From a virus, in the IMG/VR virus record IMGVR_UViG_3300048548_000657, positions 1 to 39,313 of that record: 39,313 nucleotides of DNA. The stretch is one strand, 5' to 3'. Positions 26,081 to 34,973 of the stretch are shown in pieces. The translations under genes were made by a program, and so were the position numbers. The notes below the pieces were generated by a model. That model saw only the letters and a program-made list of their open reading frames with translations, was not told the DNA's origin and made no database searches. Each line of letters begins with the position of its first letter. Position 1 is the stretch's first letter.

Positions 26081-28287
26081 CAGAGTAGGGCAGGGATTAG
26101 CTTTGTGTTTTTGTCTATCTCAGAAATGAGCGGAGCGTTAGCGACATATACAGGGCTGAAATCAATTTGCACCGAATTGCTAGTGCTAGAAATAATTGTA
26201 GAGCCGTCTAATCTGTAAAGTCTGCCACCTGTTAGCATGAGTGGTTCGTTTTTCTTGTTGTCAATTTTTAGGTCGACCTTGGATTGATCTATTGAAATCT
26301 GATTTGCGGAAAGCCATACAAAAGCTCCGAACAGGTCTGAGATGCCATTACTAGACATAAGCTCTGCGTAATACCATGAACCAATTCTTTGTATCTGCGT
26401 CAAATTATCCAAGTCAGTTACATCTACTTCTATGTTTCCGTTATCTAAATCTAGGGCAAACTCTGTAATGTTACTTCCATCTACGCCAAAGGCGTTGTAT
26501 TCCAAGGCATCTACTTGATTTGCTGAAACCTCCCAACTTGGAACACGGCAAGTTATAATAAATTCTTGTTCCTGCTTTGCCGTCACTCCATTTTGGTAAG
26601 CTATCCTAACTCTAATGGAATCACCCTCTGCCATTTCAGACACGAATCCTCGAGTAAAAGAAGTGCTTTCTACAATGTCATTAAACACCTCTAAGCTTTG
26701 TGTTAGGTTGTAAACTTGCACTCTTGATCCAACTACCAAATTAGACACAGAATAAGATCCAAAAGAGCGTGATCCCGAACTATCAATTATTGTCCCTGAG
26801 TATGATGTCGAATTGAGCGTAACGCTTCCGCTTGTAATTAGTGTCCCACTAAAACTAGAAGCATTTAAAGTTATTGTGTTGCCACTAATACTAAATGAAT
26901 TTGTTGCAGTAGTATCAAAAACCACATCATAAGATCCTGCATCGATTGTTGACCCATCACGATTGACAATAGGTTGCGTTTGTCCTGCGTAATTATTAAC
27001 AAGATAGGATTTTGCGATGTCGTAAAATTTCTGTGGAGTGTCTATTGAAGTATACGCATCCACAACTGACCTGTTTGTTTCGGACACTACCAAATCTGGT
27101 GTCATTTTAACCGTGCTTTGCAACGCATCGAGTCCAACTAAATCCTCTGCAAACCCAGTGATAGTTTGGTTGTATGCAATAATAGAAAATGGAATTTCTG
27201 AATTTGAATTTGTGCGAGAATCAATAGTGATGGTCTTATTAATGTAATTAATTACCTCGACCAAAACATCTTCATCTAGATTGCTAGTCTGATTGACTCC
27301 ATTGTAAATCTTATCAGGTCTATCATCTTGATTTTTTGACCCCAATGCTCTGTTGCCACTATTAAAATCTTTAGCGTAATAAGAATAGGTCAATGGGTTA
27401 CCATTTAAATCTTCGACTACTAAACTTATAGGTCTGACGCATTTGAGATACATGAAATTATTTCTCCCTGCATCTAGTGCAACTCGTAATCTGTCAGAAA
27501 AGCCTTTGATCGTAATTGTCTCTCCGCTTGACTGAGTTCTAGTAACATTAATTATGTCGAAGTCATGTAAGTTTGGGCTTGTGTCAAAGTTCTCAAAAGT
27601 CAAAGGAGGAAATGGCGAATTGTAACTCTGGAATCCACCTTTTTTAAATTTAAAGATTCCAACATTCCATCCACTCTTTGTAAAAATCCTAGACTCCAAA
27701 GTTTCACCATCGAAGGTTAAATCGTAAATGTTTATTTTCGCATCACTCGTAGAATTAGAAGATTCGATTCTAAACTGAGATGTGTTTGTGTTAGATGACC
27801 CCTGTTTCGCAAGGTTATAAAAGACCCCACTATTGATTGTTACTGTCGCCCCATTTGCAGTTCGCAAAGTTGCAGTAGTACGAATTATTCCGCCATTCCA
27901 TAAGAATGTAGAATTGCTACCAAACGAGATCCCGAAGGTGTTATACATTTGCCCTGTCAGATTCTCATTTGGTAAATCAATTCCTACGCCGACCGAGTAT
28001 TTGTCTTTCCCATTTGCTGTAGTTTTGACACCTAGATTCAATGTGCCTGTTACTGTGAGTGGATGCCCACTACCTGCATTGATCGCTTGCTTCATCATTT
28101 GCAAGGTCTCATAGGCAGGATCAATGCTAAGTGTTCCTTTAATCTCTAAGAAATGAGTTGATGCGATAGTGTAAGTAGTGTGATTTCCACGAATTGTAGC
28201 AGTTACTCCTGTCACTCCGTTCAACCCACTAAGATCATTGTCTGTCCCTGTTTGCGTGATCTTGTTACTTGCTTCAGCGAAACTCAT
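26080..28287 (-). CDS. Tail fibre / receptor-binding-like beta protein
   Basis: 735 residues, almost wholly Ser/Thr/Asn/Gly-rich beta sequence. The first 260 residues contain regular strand-turn units (TVTGTLNLGVKTTANGKDKY, TATLRTANGATVTINSG) like a beta helix, and residues about 440-510 another set (NSFSISGNTITLNASSFSGT). The last 130 residues look like a globular tip. No catalytic site, S74 end or collagen repeat was seen. It overlaps the 28284-28586 gene start by 4 bp. It is likely to be a side fibre or spike. Confidence 0.65.
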   Translation of the reverse strand: MSFAEASNKITQTGTDNDLSGLNGVTGVTATIRGNHTTYTIASTHFLEIKGTLSIDPAYETLQMMKQAINAGSGHPLTVTGTLNLGVKTTANGKDKYSVGVGIDLPNENLTGQMYNTFGISFGSNSTFLWNGGIIRTTATLRTANGATVTINSGVFYNLAKQGSSNTNTSQFRIESSNSTSDAKINIYDLTFDGETLESRIFTKSGWNVGIFKFKKGGFQSYNSPFPPLTFENFDTSPNLHDFDIINVTRTQSSGETITIKGFSDRLRVALDAGRNNFMYLKCVRPISLVVEDLNGNPLTYSYYAKDFNSGNRALGSKNQDDRPDKIYNGVNQTSNLDEDVLVEVINYINKTITIDSRTNSNSEIPFSIIAYNQTITGFAEDLVGLDALQSTVKMTPDLVVSETNRSVVDAYTSIDTPQKFYDIAKSYLVNNYAGQTQPIVNRDGSTIDAGSYDVVFDTTATNSFSISGNTITLNASSFSGTLITSGSVTLNSTSYSGTIIDSSGSRSFGSYSVSNLVVGSRVQVYNLTQSLEVFNDIVESTSFTRGFVSEMAEGDSIRVRIAYQNGVTAKQEQEFIITCRVPSWEVSANQVDALEYNAFGVDGSNITEFALDLDNGNIEVDVTDLDNLTQIQRIGSWYYAELMSSNGISDLFGAFVWLSANQISIDQSKVDLKIDNKKNEPLMLTGGRLYRLDGSTIISSTSNSVQIDFSPVYVANAPLISEIDKNTKLIPALL

Positions 28288-28586
28288 GCGTAATCCTTTA
28301 CTATGTTCACGAGGCTTCCATTAGAATCGTATGTCATACTTTGGGTAAAAACCAATTGACCCAATGCATAGCTTTTGATTTCCGACAAAGCTCCACTTGT
28401 GTAAGTAAATGCTTTGCTAGAAATTAAGTTGCTCAGACCTTGATCTGAATACACTTGTATATACGCAAGTGCTCCATCTGCTCCGTAAACTAGCTTTTTA
28501 TGCTCATCAGTAGGCGGGGTAGGCTCATTTAGAGCTTTTAACTCCTGCCCGACAGCTGTGCCGATCTGTGCAAGGATAGAAGCCAC
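28284..28586 (-). CDS. Short fibre-module protein with shared N-terminal anchor
   Basis: 100 residues. The first 18, ASILAQIGTAVGQELKAL, match the first 22 of the next fibre gene (ATNILGKIGEKVGEEIKAL): a shared IL-x-x-IG-x-x-VG-x-E-x-KAL segment that probably anchors both to the same tail site. The rest holds YGADGALAYIQVYSDQGLSN-type repeats (FTYTSGALSEIKSYALGQLV, TYDSNGSLVNI), a small YD-like beta repeat. It may be an adaptor or an alternative short fibre. Confidence 0.65.
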   Translation of the reverse strand: MASILAQIGTAVGQELKALNEPTPPTDEHKKLVYGADGALAYIQVYSDQGLSNLISSKAFTYTSGALSEIKSYALGQLVFTQSMTYDSNGSLVNIVKDYA

Positions 28587-28590
28587 ATTC

Positions 28591-30408
28591 TTAAATCTTT
28601 GCTGTCGCTAATGCATTGGTAAAATCAGCGTAGGTTCCTATTGGAGCCGTACCAATTACAACACCATTACCATTTGGCACGGTTACCACATTGGAGCTTA
28701 GATCATCGCATGACAGGTCAGCCAACGCATCACCAACAAGTATTTTAAATTTTTGCTGATCCTCGGCATTGTCCCAAATAAACCGAGCTTTGTCATTTGT
28801 GCTTGTTTCCGTGCTCTGTGCCAAAGGTAATTGCTGGGTACGCAAGTTGTAAGCTAATGGGTCATCCCTCAATACCTTTGCTACATTATTTTCTGAATAA
28901 AAATGACCAAATGCAACGCCATTACCTTCAAAAGTAGAAAACAGAGTTGTACTTGTGTATTGACCTTGAGCGGAGTTAACTCCTCCAAAGATATAATTTT
29001 CAAGCTTTTGAAAGATTGGTCTATTAATGCCTTCCGCAATAATCAATCCTAGTATTGCAGGGTCTAATATAGCGACCTCGTCTCTAGCATCTGGGTTAGC
29101 GTAAAAATTCATGGCTCCTGACTCATTCTGCACAGGGTTCATATCTGTTACTTTACTCAAAAAGTAATTTTCGCTACCGATTGCGGTTAATGTATGCGAT
29201 GAACCATTTGTAATAGTAGCTTCAAGAGTAAAAGCATTTGTGTCACTTGTTGAGTGAATATAAATAGTTTCACTTGAAATGTTGTTAATTTTCAAAGTGT
29301 CCCCGTCATACAACCCTCTCATAAATGGATTATGTACAAACACACCTGATAAGTCGTTACTATCCTGATGAAATGTATCATTGTCATCGGTAACTTGAAA
29401 AGCACCATGCAGTTGCTGACCTGTCCCGCCATCTTCCGAGGATACATTGTAATTAGCGTGTGTTACTGTAACTTCATGTGACACAAATTGACCGCTTGTG
29501 TCTGTTATCTCGATAAAATCCTCAAAAACAGAACTTGTATCATTGTACTTTTCAAGAACCCATCCACCAAACTCTTGGTCAGCAGGAAGGTTGTCCCATA
29601 ATGGTTGTCTCTGATCAGCGGGCAAATGAGTTAATGGAATTGAAATGGTATCATCATAAGTAACCACATTTTGTGTATCCGCATGTTTGGTAAGATTATT
29701 ACGAAATACAATTCTGTACGAATTGGCAGGAAGCTTACCATCAGACCCAAAATCTGTCTCCAAGTTAAAGTATGCATGAAATCCGCCTACATACTCTGTC
29801 ATTTGCTCAAAATCGACCCGCACATTTGTTTTATTAACGCCTGTGTCGGTAGTAATGTCCATCTCTAGAGGTGCAATGCCTTCAACTGCTCCACCTGTGG
29901 TTCCTTGAACCTCTCCTCGATTAATTTCTATACCTGAAATAGAAGCTGTTGTGGAGTTATCACTAGATTTATTAAGTTCTAAAATATTGTCTGAAACCTC
30001 AACGCTAGTTGTGTTAATTATCTTAGTCTCGCCCTGTACCTCAAGAGAGCCTGCTGTAAGCTTTCCTGTAACGCTCATGTCGCCACCAATGGATGCGTCT
30101 GTGCCAACTGATAAATCCTGCGTAGTTGTTGCTCTAAGGGCTGAAATTTGACCCAAGGCAGTTATTGAGCTATTTGCAGTTACAGCACCATGAAGAGTTG
30201 ACCCAAGGCTAACCTCCAAAGAGTTAAATACGCCCTTGCCGTCCGTGCTAATGCCAAGACCATTAGCGTCTTTAGTAACATTTAGTCCGCCCGTAATGTC
30301 GTTAAGATTTAGTTGTGATATCTGTGTGCCTAGACTTACGCGAAGTGCTTTAATCTCTTCACCGACTTTTTCACCAATCTTTCCAAGTATGTTTGTAGCT
30401 GTGCTCAT
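28591..30408 (-). CDS. Tail fibre protein
   Basis: 605 residues. After the N-terminal anchor (NILGKIGEKVGEEIKALRVS) come about 120 residues of parallel-strand repeats typical of trimeric fibres (LEVSLGSTLHGAVTANSSIT, DASIGGDMSVTGKLTAGSLE, IINTTSVEVSDNILELNKS). The middle is a large folded domain, and the C-terminal third contains helical and acidic parts (DKARFIWDNAEDQQKFKILV). No S74 self-cleavage domain is present in this protein, although one exists in the window at 24.2-24.6 kb. It probably forms a receptor-binding side fibre. Confidence 0.75.
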   Translation of the reverse strand: MSTATNILGKIGEKVGEEIKALRVSLGTQISQLNLNDITGGLNVTKDANGLGISTDGKGVFNSLEVSLGSTLHGAVTANSSITALGQISALRATTTQDLSVGTDASIGGDMSVTGKLTAGSLEVQGETKIINTTSVEVSDNILELNKSSDNSTTASISGIEINRGEVQGTTGGAVEGIAPLEMDITTDTGVNKTNVRVDFEQMTEYVGGFHAYFNLETDFGSDGKLPANSYRIVFRNNLTKHADTQNVVTYDDTISIPLTHLPADQRQPLWDNLPADQEFGGWVLEKYNDTSSVFEDFIEITDTSGQFVSHEVTVTHANYNVSSEDGGTGQQLHGAFQVTDDNDTFHQDSNDLSGVFVHNPFMRGLYDGDTLKINNISSETIYIHSTSDTNAFTLEATITNGSSHTLTAIGSENYFLSKVTDMNPVQNESGAMNFYANPDARDEVAILDPAILGLIIAEGINRPIFQKLENYIFGGVNSAQGQYTSTTLFSTFEGNGVAFGHFYSENNVAKVLRDDPLAYNLRTQQLPLAQSTETSTNDKARFIWDNAEDQQKFKILVGDALADLSCDDLSSNVVTVPNGNGVVIGTAPIGTYADFTNALATAKI

Positions 30409-30432
30409 TTTTAGTTTTTTCCGTATTCTCCG

Positions 30433-30672
30433 TTATTTGTGCAGTTCCAATTGTAAAATAAAGTCTGTTTCGTCCCCGTACTCAGAACGAAGATCGTCAA
30501 GCCCTGCTTCGTCGATGTAGGGTAGTTTTGTCCATTCGCTAAAGCCATCGCCTGCTTTAATACGCTTGTTTGTAACATCGAGCATAAGCTCCCCGATGAA
30601 GCCGACGGGATCGTGGAGTTCCCACTCACTTTGGGTTCCTTTGCGAATTTGTATGCGGTTTGCCTGTGCCAT
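30433..30672 (-). CDS. Mtd-N-like fibre-associated domain protein
   Basis: 79 residues: NRIQIRKGTQSEWELHDPVG, FIGELMLDVTNKRIKAGDG, then EWTKLPYID. This R-I-Q-x-R-x-G-T...W...N-P-x-L-x-x-G-E-x-G-x-x-x-D-T-x-x-x-K-x-G-D-G-x-x-x-W-x-x-L-P-Y pattern is the small domain that opens many phage fibre proteins, including the major tropism determinant of Bordetella phage. Here it is a gene by itself, directly before the fibre gene. It may be an attachment protein for the fibres. An overlapping frame on the same strand (30411-30677) is not the gene. Confidence 0.75.
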   Translation of the reverse strand: MAQANRIQIRKGTQSEWELHDPVGFIGELMLDVTNKRIKAGDGFSEWTKLPYIDEAGLDDLRSEYGDETDFILQLELHK

Positions 30673-30679
30673 TTCATTA

Positions 30680-31066
30680 CTAGCAGGGATGTACTACCTC
30701 GCCACCATCAATGTGGTAGCATGGAATAGATGGGTCGGCTAATGCGGGTGCAGAAACGGCTTCATCAACCTTTGTGAACCCTAGGGTAAAAGTAGGGTCT
30801 GTTAGGTCTGTAGAAATAGTCGCTACACGCAGAATGTTACCGCCATATACAAATTTTTGATTAATTACGGGCAAGCCTGTATTGAAGCTTGATTTAGTAA
30901 AGACCAATGCACCGTCTAAGTCTTCATCAACTCCACCAATTACAAGCTCTGCTATTTCTTGCGTCTCTGCTTGTATGCAATCATAATCTGATTCACCAAA
31001 CCTTGCTTTGTTTCCTGCAAATTTTAGCATCTCTACAAACCCTGATTGTATTGTCTCTACTAGCAT
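30680..31066 (-). CDS. Head-tail connector candidate
   Basis: 128 residues. It has helical beginning VETIQSGFVEMLKFAG, acidic strand region (AELVIGGVDEDLDGALVFTK) and a beta end with KFVYGGNILRVATIS and DPTFTLGF. Connector proteins of the gpFII type share the closing V-x-x-G-x-x-x-R-V pattern. It is first after the terminator behind the coat gene, the usual place for a connector. The match is weak, so the assignment rests mostly on order. Confidence 0.5.
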   Translation of the reverse strand: MLVETIQSGFVEMLKFAGNKARFGESDYDCIQAETQEIAELVIGGVDEDLDGALVFTKSSFNTGLPVINQKFVYGGNILRVATISTDLTDPTFTLGFTKVDEAVSAPALADPSIPCYHIDGGEVVHPC

Positions 31067-31069
31067 TGT

Positions 31070-31111
31070 TATTTAAATAAAAAACCCCGCCATTCGATGA
31101 CGGCAGGGTTT
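31070..31111 (-). terminator. Intrinsic terminator after the head operon
   Basis: On the minus strand AAACCCTGCC pairs with GGCGGGGTTT (31082-31111, one C-A mismatch) around a loop of ten, followed by a T-rich tract (TTTTTTATTT). It would reduce transcription from the coat gene into the fibre and tail genes. No promoter was identified immediately after it. Confidence 0.85.
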
Positions 31112-31134
31112 AGTATAATGTCTTTTTTTTAAAT

Positions 31135-31269
31135 CTATTTCCCTGTTGGTGCGGGTGCTTTTGCTTTTTGTTCGGATGCAGGTTTAGGTGCGACTTTTAA
31201 AGCCTCTAGCACTTTTTCCCCCTTACGCGGGAATTTTTTTAAGTGTAAGATTATGTCTTTAACACGCAT
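31135..31269 (-). CDS. 44-residue protein downstream of the coat gene
   Basis: The frame begins MRVKDIILHLKKFPRKGEKV and ends in a Lys/Pro/Ala-rich tail (KPASEQKAKAPAPTGK). Its ATG lies 1 nt after the coat protein stop, and it ends just before the terminator. The basic helical head resembles a short HeH-like element found in small phage proteins near coat genes. It may stabilise the head or be an assembly factor; nothing more can be said. Confidence 0.6.
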   Translation of the reverse strand: MRVKDIILHLKKFPRKGEKVLEALKVAPKPASEQKAKAPAPTGK

Positions 31270-31270
31270 C

Positions 31271-32173
31271 TTAGTTAGTAATTTTGTACATCCGATTACC
31301 CGCAGTAAGCTTCGAGCCTAAGTATAAAGTAAGTGCAAAAGCATAAATCCCTTTATTGGCATCATACCATTGTCTTCTTTGAATGGTAAGACCTGTGCTA
31401 GGATCAGTAATGTAATTCAAGCTTGCTCCTGCTGAATCAGGCGGGCTTGATGGTGGAGCGGTAACTAAGGCAAGAGAGTCGCTAAATCCTGCAACAGCTC
31501 CTACTTGTCCTGCTGAAGTATTAAGGATTCCTCCATTGTAGCTGTAGCAGTTAAATCCACGAATGCGATTAACACCACCCTCTACAATTGAATTATTAAC
31601 GCTGAAAGTAGCATTGGTAACGGCTGTAACTTCTTTCTCAAGATTTGCCAATACTTGTGGGTGTGCTACGATCCACCTAGATGATTCTGGTATTCCGTCA
31701 GCGTCAAATTTTGCACCTAGATCAATAAGCTCATCCATTCCTAGACCACCGCTTTGTGCTTTGCTTATGCTTGCACCGCCTGTTCCTAGTGTAGCACTTC
31801 CAAGAAGTTGATCTACAATTCCTTTTGCAAGTCCGTAAGATGCAACCTCTGCAAATCGATTGAAAAGATCAATATTTGAAGCGTCACGCTCTGCATCAGT
31901 TAATGAAAAGGTAACTGCTTTGTGCTTGTTTAATGAAATCTTTACATCGTTTTGAATTAAATCATCAGCACTTGCAAGGTAGCCTTGTGCAAGGTCTACA
32001 TCACTTGCGGTCATTTCATTTACAATATGAGTGATTACATCGCTATTTAGAGCGAGTGCACTTGATGAAAAGTCTTTATGGATTCCTTTTACGAAATCAA
32101 GTTTTTGAATTAAACGAGTTAATGCTTCTTGAGCGATTACATCAACTGCTACGGTATCGAATGAATTAGCCAT
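31271..32173 (-). CDS. Major capsid protein
   Basis: 300 residues. The pattern is that of a HK97-fold coat of the P22/N4-like branch: MANSFDTVAVDVIAQEALTR at the start, KAVTFSLTDAERDAS (about 85-99) as the long-helix region, GMDELIDLGAKFDADGIPES (about 144-163), a central region around SRWIVAHPQVLANLEKE, and FALTLYLGSKLTAGNRMYKI at the end. It lies after the scaffold and head protease, exactly as expected. No decoration protein of the gpD type was found next to it. Confidence 0.88.
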   Translation of the reverse strand: MANSFDTVAVDVIAQEALTRLIQKLDFVKGIHKDFSSSALALNSDVITHIVNEMTASDVDLAQGYLASADDLIQNDVKISLNKHKAVTFSLTDAERDASNIDLFNRFAEVASYGLAKGIVDQLLGSATLGTGGASISKAQSGGLGMDELIDLGAKFDADGIPESSRWIVAHPQVLANLEKEVTAVTNATFSVNNSIVEGGVNRIRGFNCYSYNGGILNTSAGQVGAVAGFSDSLALVTAPPSSPPDSAGASLNYITDPSTGLTIQRRQWYDANKGIYAFALTLYLGSKLTAGNRMYKITN

Positions 32174-32181
32174 TTTCTTTT

Positions 32182-32673
32182 TTAGTTAAAAATTGTGTTT
32201 CTGTGTTGTGCGTAGAATTTTGCTCTTTCAGCGGGATCACTTATTGATGCAAATTTTTCAAGAACTTCCTCCTGTGAAAGTGCTCTAGCTTTTGGTTTTG
32301 TTGCTACAGGTTCTGCCCCCAAATTTCTTAATGCTTTTGCAATCGCTACAGCTTTTTCCTCGCTATCGTCGACTTGCTTTTCTTCCTCGGACTTTTCTTC
32401 TTCGTCTTCTTCAGACTTTTCTTCCTCGTCCATTGCTTCTTCTTTTTCTTCTTCGCTTACTTTTTCTTCCTCTTCAGCTTCTTCTTCGTCATCGTAAGAT
32501 TCTTCGTCTTCTTTTTCTTCAGCTTTGTAAGCTTGAAGCTTTGCTCGTAGGCTGTCGTTTTCGTTTACGATTTCATCGTAATCTTTTTCGTAACCCTTCA
32601 AATTTTCAGAAAGCTCTGCTACTTGTTTTTTGAGAGCTTCGTTCTCGTCTGCTAAATCTTTTACTTGACTCAT
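32182..32673 (-). CDS. Acidic coiled-coil scaffold protein
   Basis: 163 residues. Residues 1-50 are a coiled coil (LADENEALKKQVAELSENLK), and 52-108 are nearly all Glu, Asp, Ser and Lys. The end (GAEPVATKPKARALSQEEVL) carries ERAKFYAQHRNT, a helical basic clasp such as scaffolds use to bind coat protein. It takes the place of Nu3 of lambda, but as an independent gene rather than one nested in the protease. It lies between the S49 protease and the coat gene. Confidence 0.8.
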   Translation of the reverse strand: MSQVKDLADENEALKKQVAELSENLKGYEKDYDEIVNENDSLRAKLQAYKAEEKEDEESYDDEEEAEEEEKVSEEEKEEAMDEEEKSEEDEEEKSEEEKQVDDSEEKAVAIAKALRNLGAEPVATKPKARALSQEEVLEKFASISDPAERAKFYAQHRNTIFN

Positions 32674-32677
32674 GTTA

Positions 32678-33505
32678 TTAAAGATTCGCTGTCAACCCTT
32701 GTGCCTTTTTGACGGCTATATCTAACAAATAAAAAGCATCTTCAAAGCTACCTACTGCTTCAATAAGCCCCATGTTTAAAGCACTTTTAGCCATAAATGC
32801 CTGTCCTTGCATAGCTTCTTCTTTAACGCTTCTTTTCTTTAAAACTGATTCTTTAAAATCTGCGTAAATGTCTTCCACTTCGGATTGCATTTGTGCTTTT
32901 TGTTCGTCTGTAATTTCTGTGCCTTCGACACCTACGCCTTTATGCTTTCCGTCTTTGTTTTTTATCACATCAACCTTTATGCCTTCTTTAGCGTATTGCT
33001 CTGAGTAATCTGCAACAGGCAAGTATACACCAATAGAACCTACTCTAGCACTTGGTGAAGCCACAATGTCGCTTGCTTGACTTGCTACCCAATAACAAGC
33101 AGATGCCATCATGCCGTCTGTGTAAGCGACTACAGGTTTCTTTTTTGCAAGCTTCGCTACAGCATCAGAAGCTTCAATGACTCCTTGAACGCTACCGCCA
33201 CCGCTGTCCATATCTAGGATAACTCCCTGCACCGATTCATTTATTGTTAGCTCTTCGACTTGTGCGGTAAAAGCTTCGGTGCAAGTTGCACCTAAAAACA
33301 CACGCTCTAAGGGCGTTGGATTTTTTAGCATTAATCCTTTTAGCGAAATACACGCTAGACCATTCGCCATTTCGGGAGTTTCTAAGTCCTCTATTTCTGA
33401 CACAAAGTCTTCGCTGGCTTCATGCACCATAAGCTTTGCGTGATTATAGGTTTCTCGACTAGCTAACCATGGTTCTGTCAGTCTTTGTAATGCTTTAAAT
33501 TTCAT
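32678..33505 (-). CDS. S49-family head maturation protease
   Basis: 275 residues, like gpC of lambda or SppA. LDMDSGGGSVQGVIEASDAV (98-117) is the oxyanion and substrate loop, GMMASACYWVASQA (131-144) contains the nucleophile Ser135 in the M-A-S-A-x-Y pattern, and SARVGSIGVYLPV (152-164) is the conserved S-x-x-x-G-S-I-G-V. It would process portal and scaffold proteins in the prohead. It starts inside the last codons of the portal gene, an 11-bp overlap. Confidence 0.9.
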   Translation of the reverse strand: MKFKALQRLTEPWLASRETYNHAKLMVHEASEDFVSEIEDLETPEMANGLACISLKGLMLKNPTPLERVFLGATCTEAFTAQVEELTINESVQGVILDMDSGGGSVQGVIEASDAVAKLAKKKPVVAYTDGMMASACYWVASQASDIVASPSARVGSIGVYLPVADYSEQYAKEGIKVDVIKNKDGKHKGVGVEGTEITDEQKAQMQSEVEDIYADFKESVLKKRSVKEEAMQGQAFMAKSALNMGLIEAVGSFEDAFYLLDIAVKKAQGLTANL

Positions 33506-34973
33506 TTTCTTCTAATGTGTCTATTAATGGCTCTTGTTTTCCTGTAACTTGTCCGCCCAAACGATTAAGGGCTACATCTATTGGCACATTGTATCGTTCG
33601 GAAAGCTCTTTGCTCTTTTCCATAATGTACCCAAATTCTTTTGCTTGCTGATTCACTTCGTTTTGCCAATCCATGCCACGCTGTCCAAAGTGATGTGCTC
33701 TAGACATTAATCCCGCAGATACATCTTCGCGTTCTTGCTGTGATTCTCTGCCTATGTCGATTGTCAATTTTGCGGGGCATTGAATCTTACATTTTTGCCA
33801 ACCATCAATACTTGGTAGTTCTTTGCTTGCTACGCCTTCAGCAATAACCATTGCCCATGTGCGATTAACTAGCTTGTAGAAAAGTCTTTGTCGCTCTTCA
33901 AACTTACGCTGTGCTTTGCCCATTACGAATCTTTGCGAGGGTCCCGTAAGTTGCTGTGTGTTCCAAACAAACTCATACGGCAGACCAATACCTACGGCAA
34001 ACTCTCTAACCAAAAACTCTAAGAAACCTTGAAAGGTCGAGCTTGGTCGATTGCCTTGAAATGCTGTTAAAGTTTCTCCTTTTCGCAGTATTGGAATTTC
34101 TCCACTTTGCATTTGCGAGACGGTTATTTCTGTTGGATTTCCCTGTGCATCTACTCCGTCAATCTCTGCAAGTCCGAAAGCATCCTCATCGGGTTCGTCA
34201 TACTCGCTTTGCAATACCGCACTAAAGCTAGACAAGTTTTTTACGCCTAGTTTTTCATAAGCTAAGATTTCTTTTTTATCTCTAATGTGGGCTACCGCAT
34301 GACTAATTGAACTAATACCACGCTGTTGATCTGCTCGCTCAGGGTCAAAGAGTAGACACATTTGACTAGCGGGAACCGATCTGTAACTTTGTTCGTCTTC
34401 GGGATCATCTAATATTGAATAAGATGCGGGTCTTCCTAGGTTGTCGTATTTAATTCCTTGATCCCAATCGCCTGTATTATTTGGTGCATCTCTTATAATG
34501 TCTGACTCGATCAATTGTAGTTTTAATCCTTCGTCCGTGTTGACATGCAAAATGCCAATGTCTCCGTCCCGATCTAAACAAATGCTTGCCAATCTTTGCA
34601 GATCGTAAAAATGCAATCGCCCTTTTAAGTCGGCATTCTGTGCCCAATTAGAAAAATATAATTCTGCCTGTATGTTCCACCCTGCACTTTCAGAAGTCGC
34701 TTGTGGTATTAATGGAAAACTATACCTAGCTAGATCATCAATTGCACCCTTTACGATTCCATCGTTAGAATATAAATAGCGACCCATGTCGATTAATTCT
34801 ACACGCTCCCATTTTGGAATTGGATCACGCTGTCTGAAAAAGTTTGGTATTGTTACTCTATTTGCGTCACCTCTACCAAGCCCATCGATGTATGTAGATG
34901 ACCTTGCTCTCTGCTCATTTCGTGCAGATAGCTTTTGCTTGCTTTTCTTACGCTTAAATAATCGCTTTATCAT
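33495..34973 (-). CDS. Portal protein, lambda gpB-like
   Basis: 492 residues. The N-terminus is basic (KRLFKRKKSKQKLSARNEQR). Typical segments include LYSNDGIVKGAIDDLARYSF, DRDGDIGILHVNTDEGLKLQ, GISSISHAVAHIRDKKEILA-type helices and GLPYEFVWNTQQLTGPSQRF. The last, with its preceding L-V-R-E-F-A-V-G-I, is characteristic of the Phage_portal_2 family. It forms the dodecameric ring at the head vertex. It lies between the gpW-like connector and the S49 protease, as in lambda. Confidence 0.9.
   Translation of the reverse strand: MIKRLFKRKKSKQKLSARNEQRARSSTYIDGLGRGDANRVTIPNFFRQRDPIPKWERVELIDMGRYLYSNDGIVKGAIDDLARYSFPLIPQATSESAGWNIQAELYFSNWAQNADLKGRLHFYDLQRLASICLDRDGDIGILHVNTDEGLKLQLIESDIIRDAPNNTGDWDQGIKYDNLGRPASYSILDDPEDEQSYRSVPASQMCLLFDPERADQQRGISSISHAVAHIRDKKEILAYEKLGVKNLSSFSAVLQSEYDEPDEDAFGLAEIDGVDAQGNPTEITVSQMQSGEIPILRKGETLTAFQGNRPSSTFQGFLEFLVREFAVGIGLPYEFVWNTQQLTGPSQRFVMGKAQRKFEERQRLFYKLVNRTWAMVIAEGVASKELPSIDGWQKCKIQCPAKLTIDIGRESQQEREDVSAGLMSRAHHFGQRGMDWQNEVNQQAKEFGYIMEKSKELSERYNVPIDVALNRLGGQVTGKQEPLIDTLEENEI

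Noticed and set aside
30411-30677. An 88-residue minus-strand frame overlapping the Mtd-N-like gene
   Set aside because: The other frame (30433-30672) carries a recognisable fibre domain; this one does not.
32292-32633. A Leu-rich plus-strand frame that looks like a membrane protein
   Set aside because: It is the complement of the Glu-rich scaffold gene, where GAA/GAG codons read as TTC/CTC.
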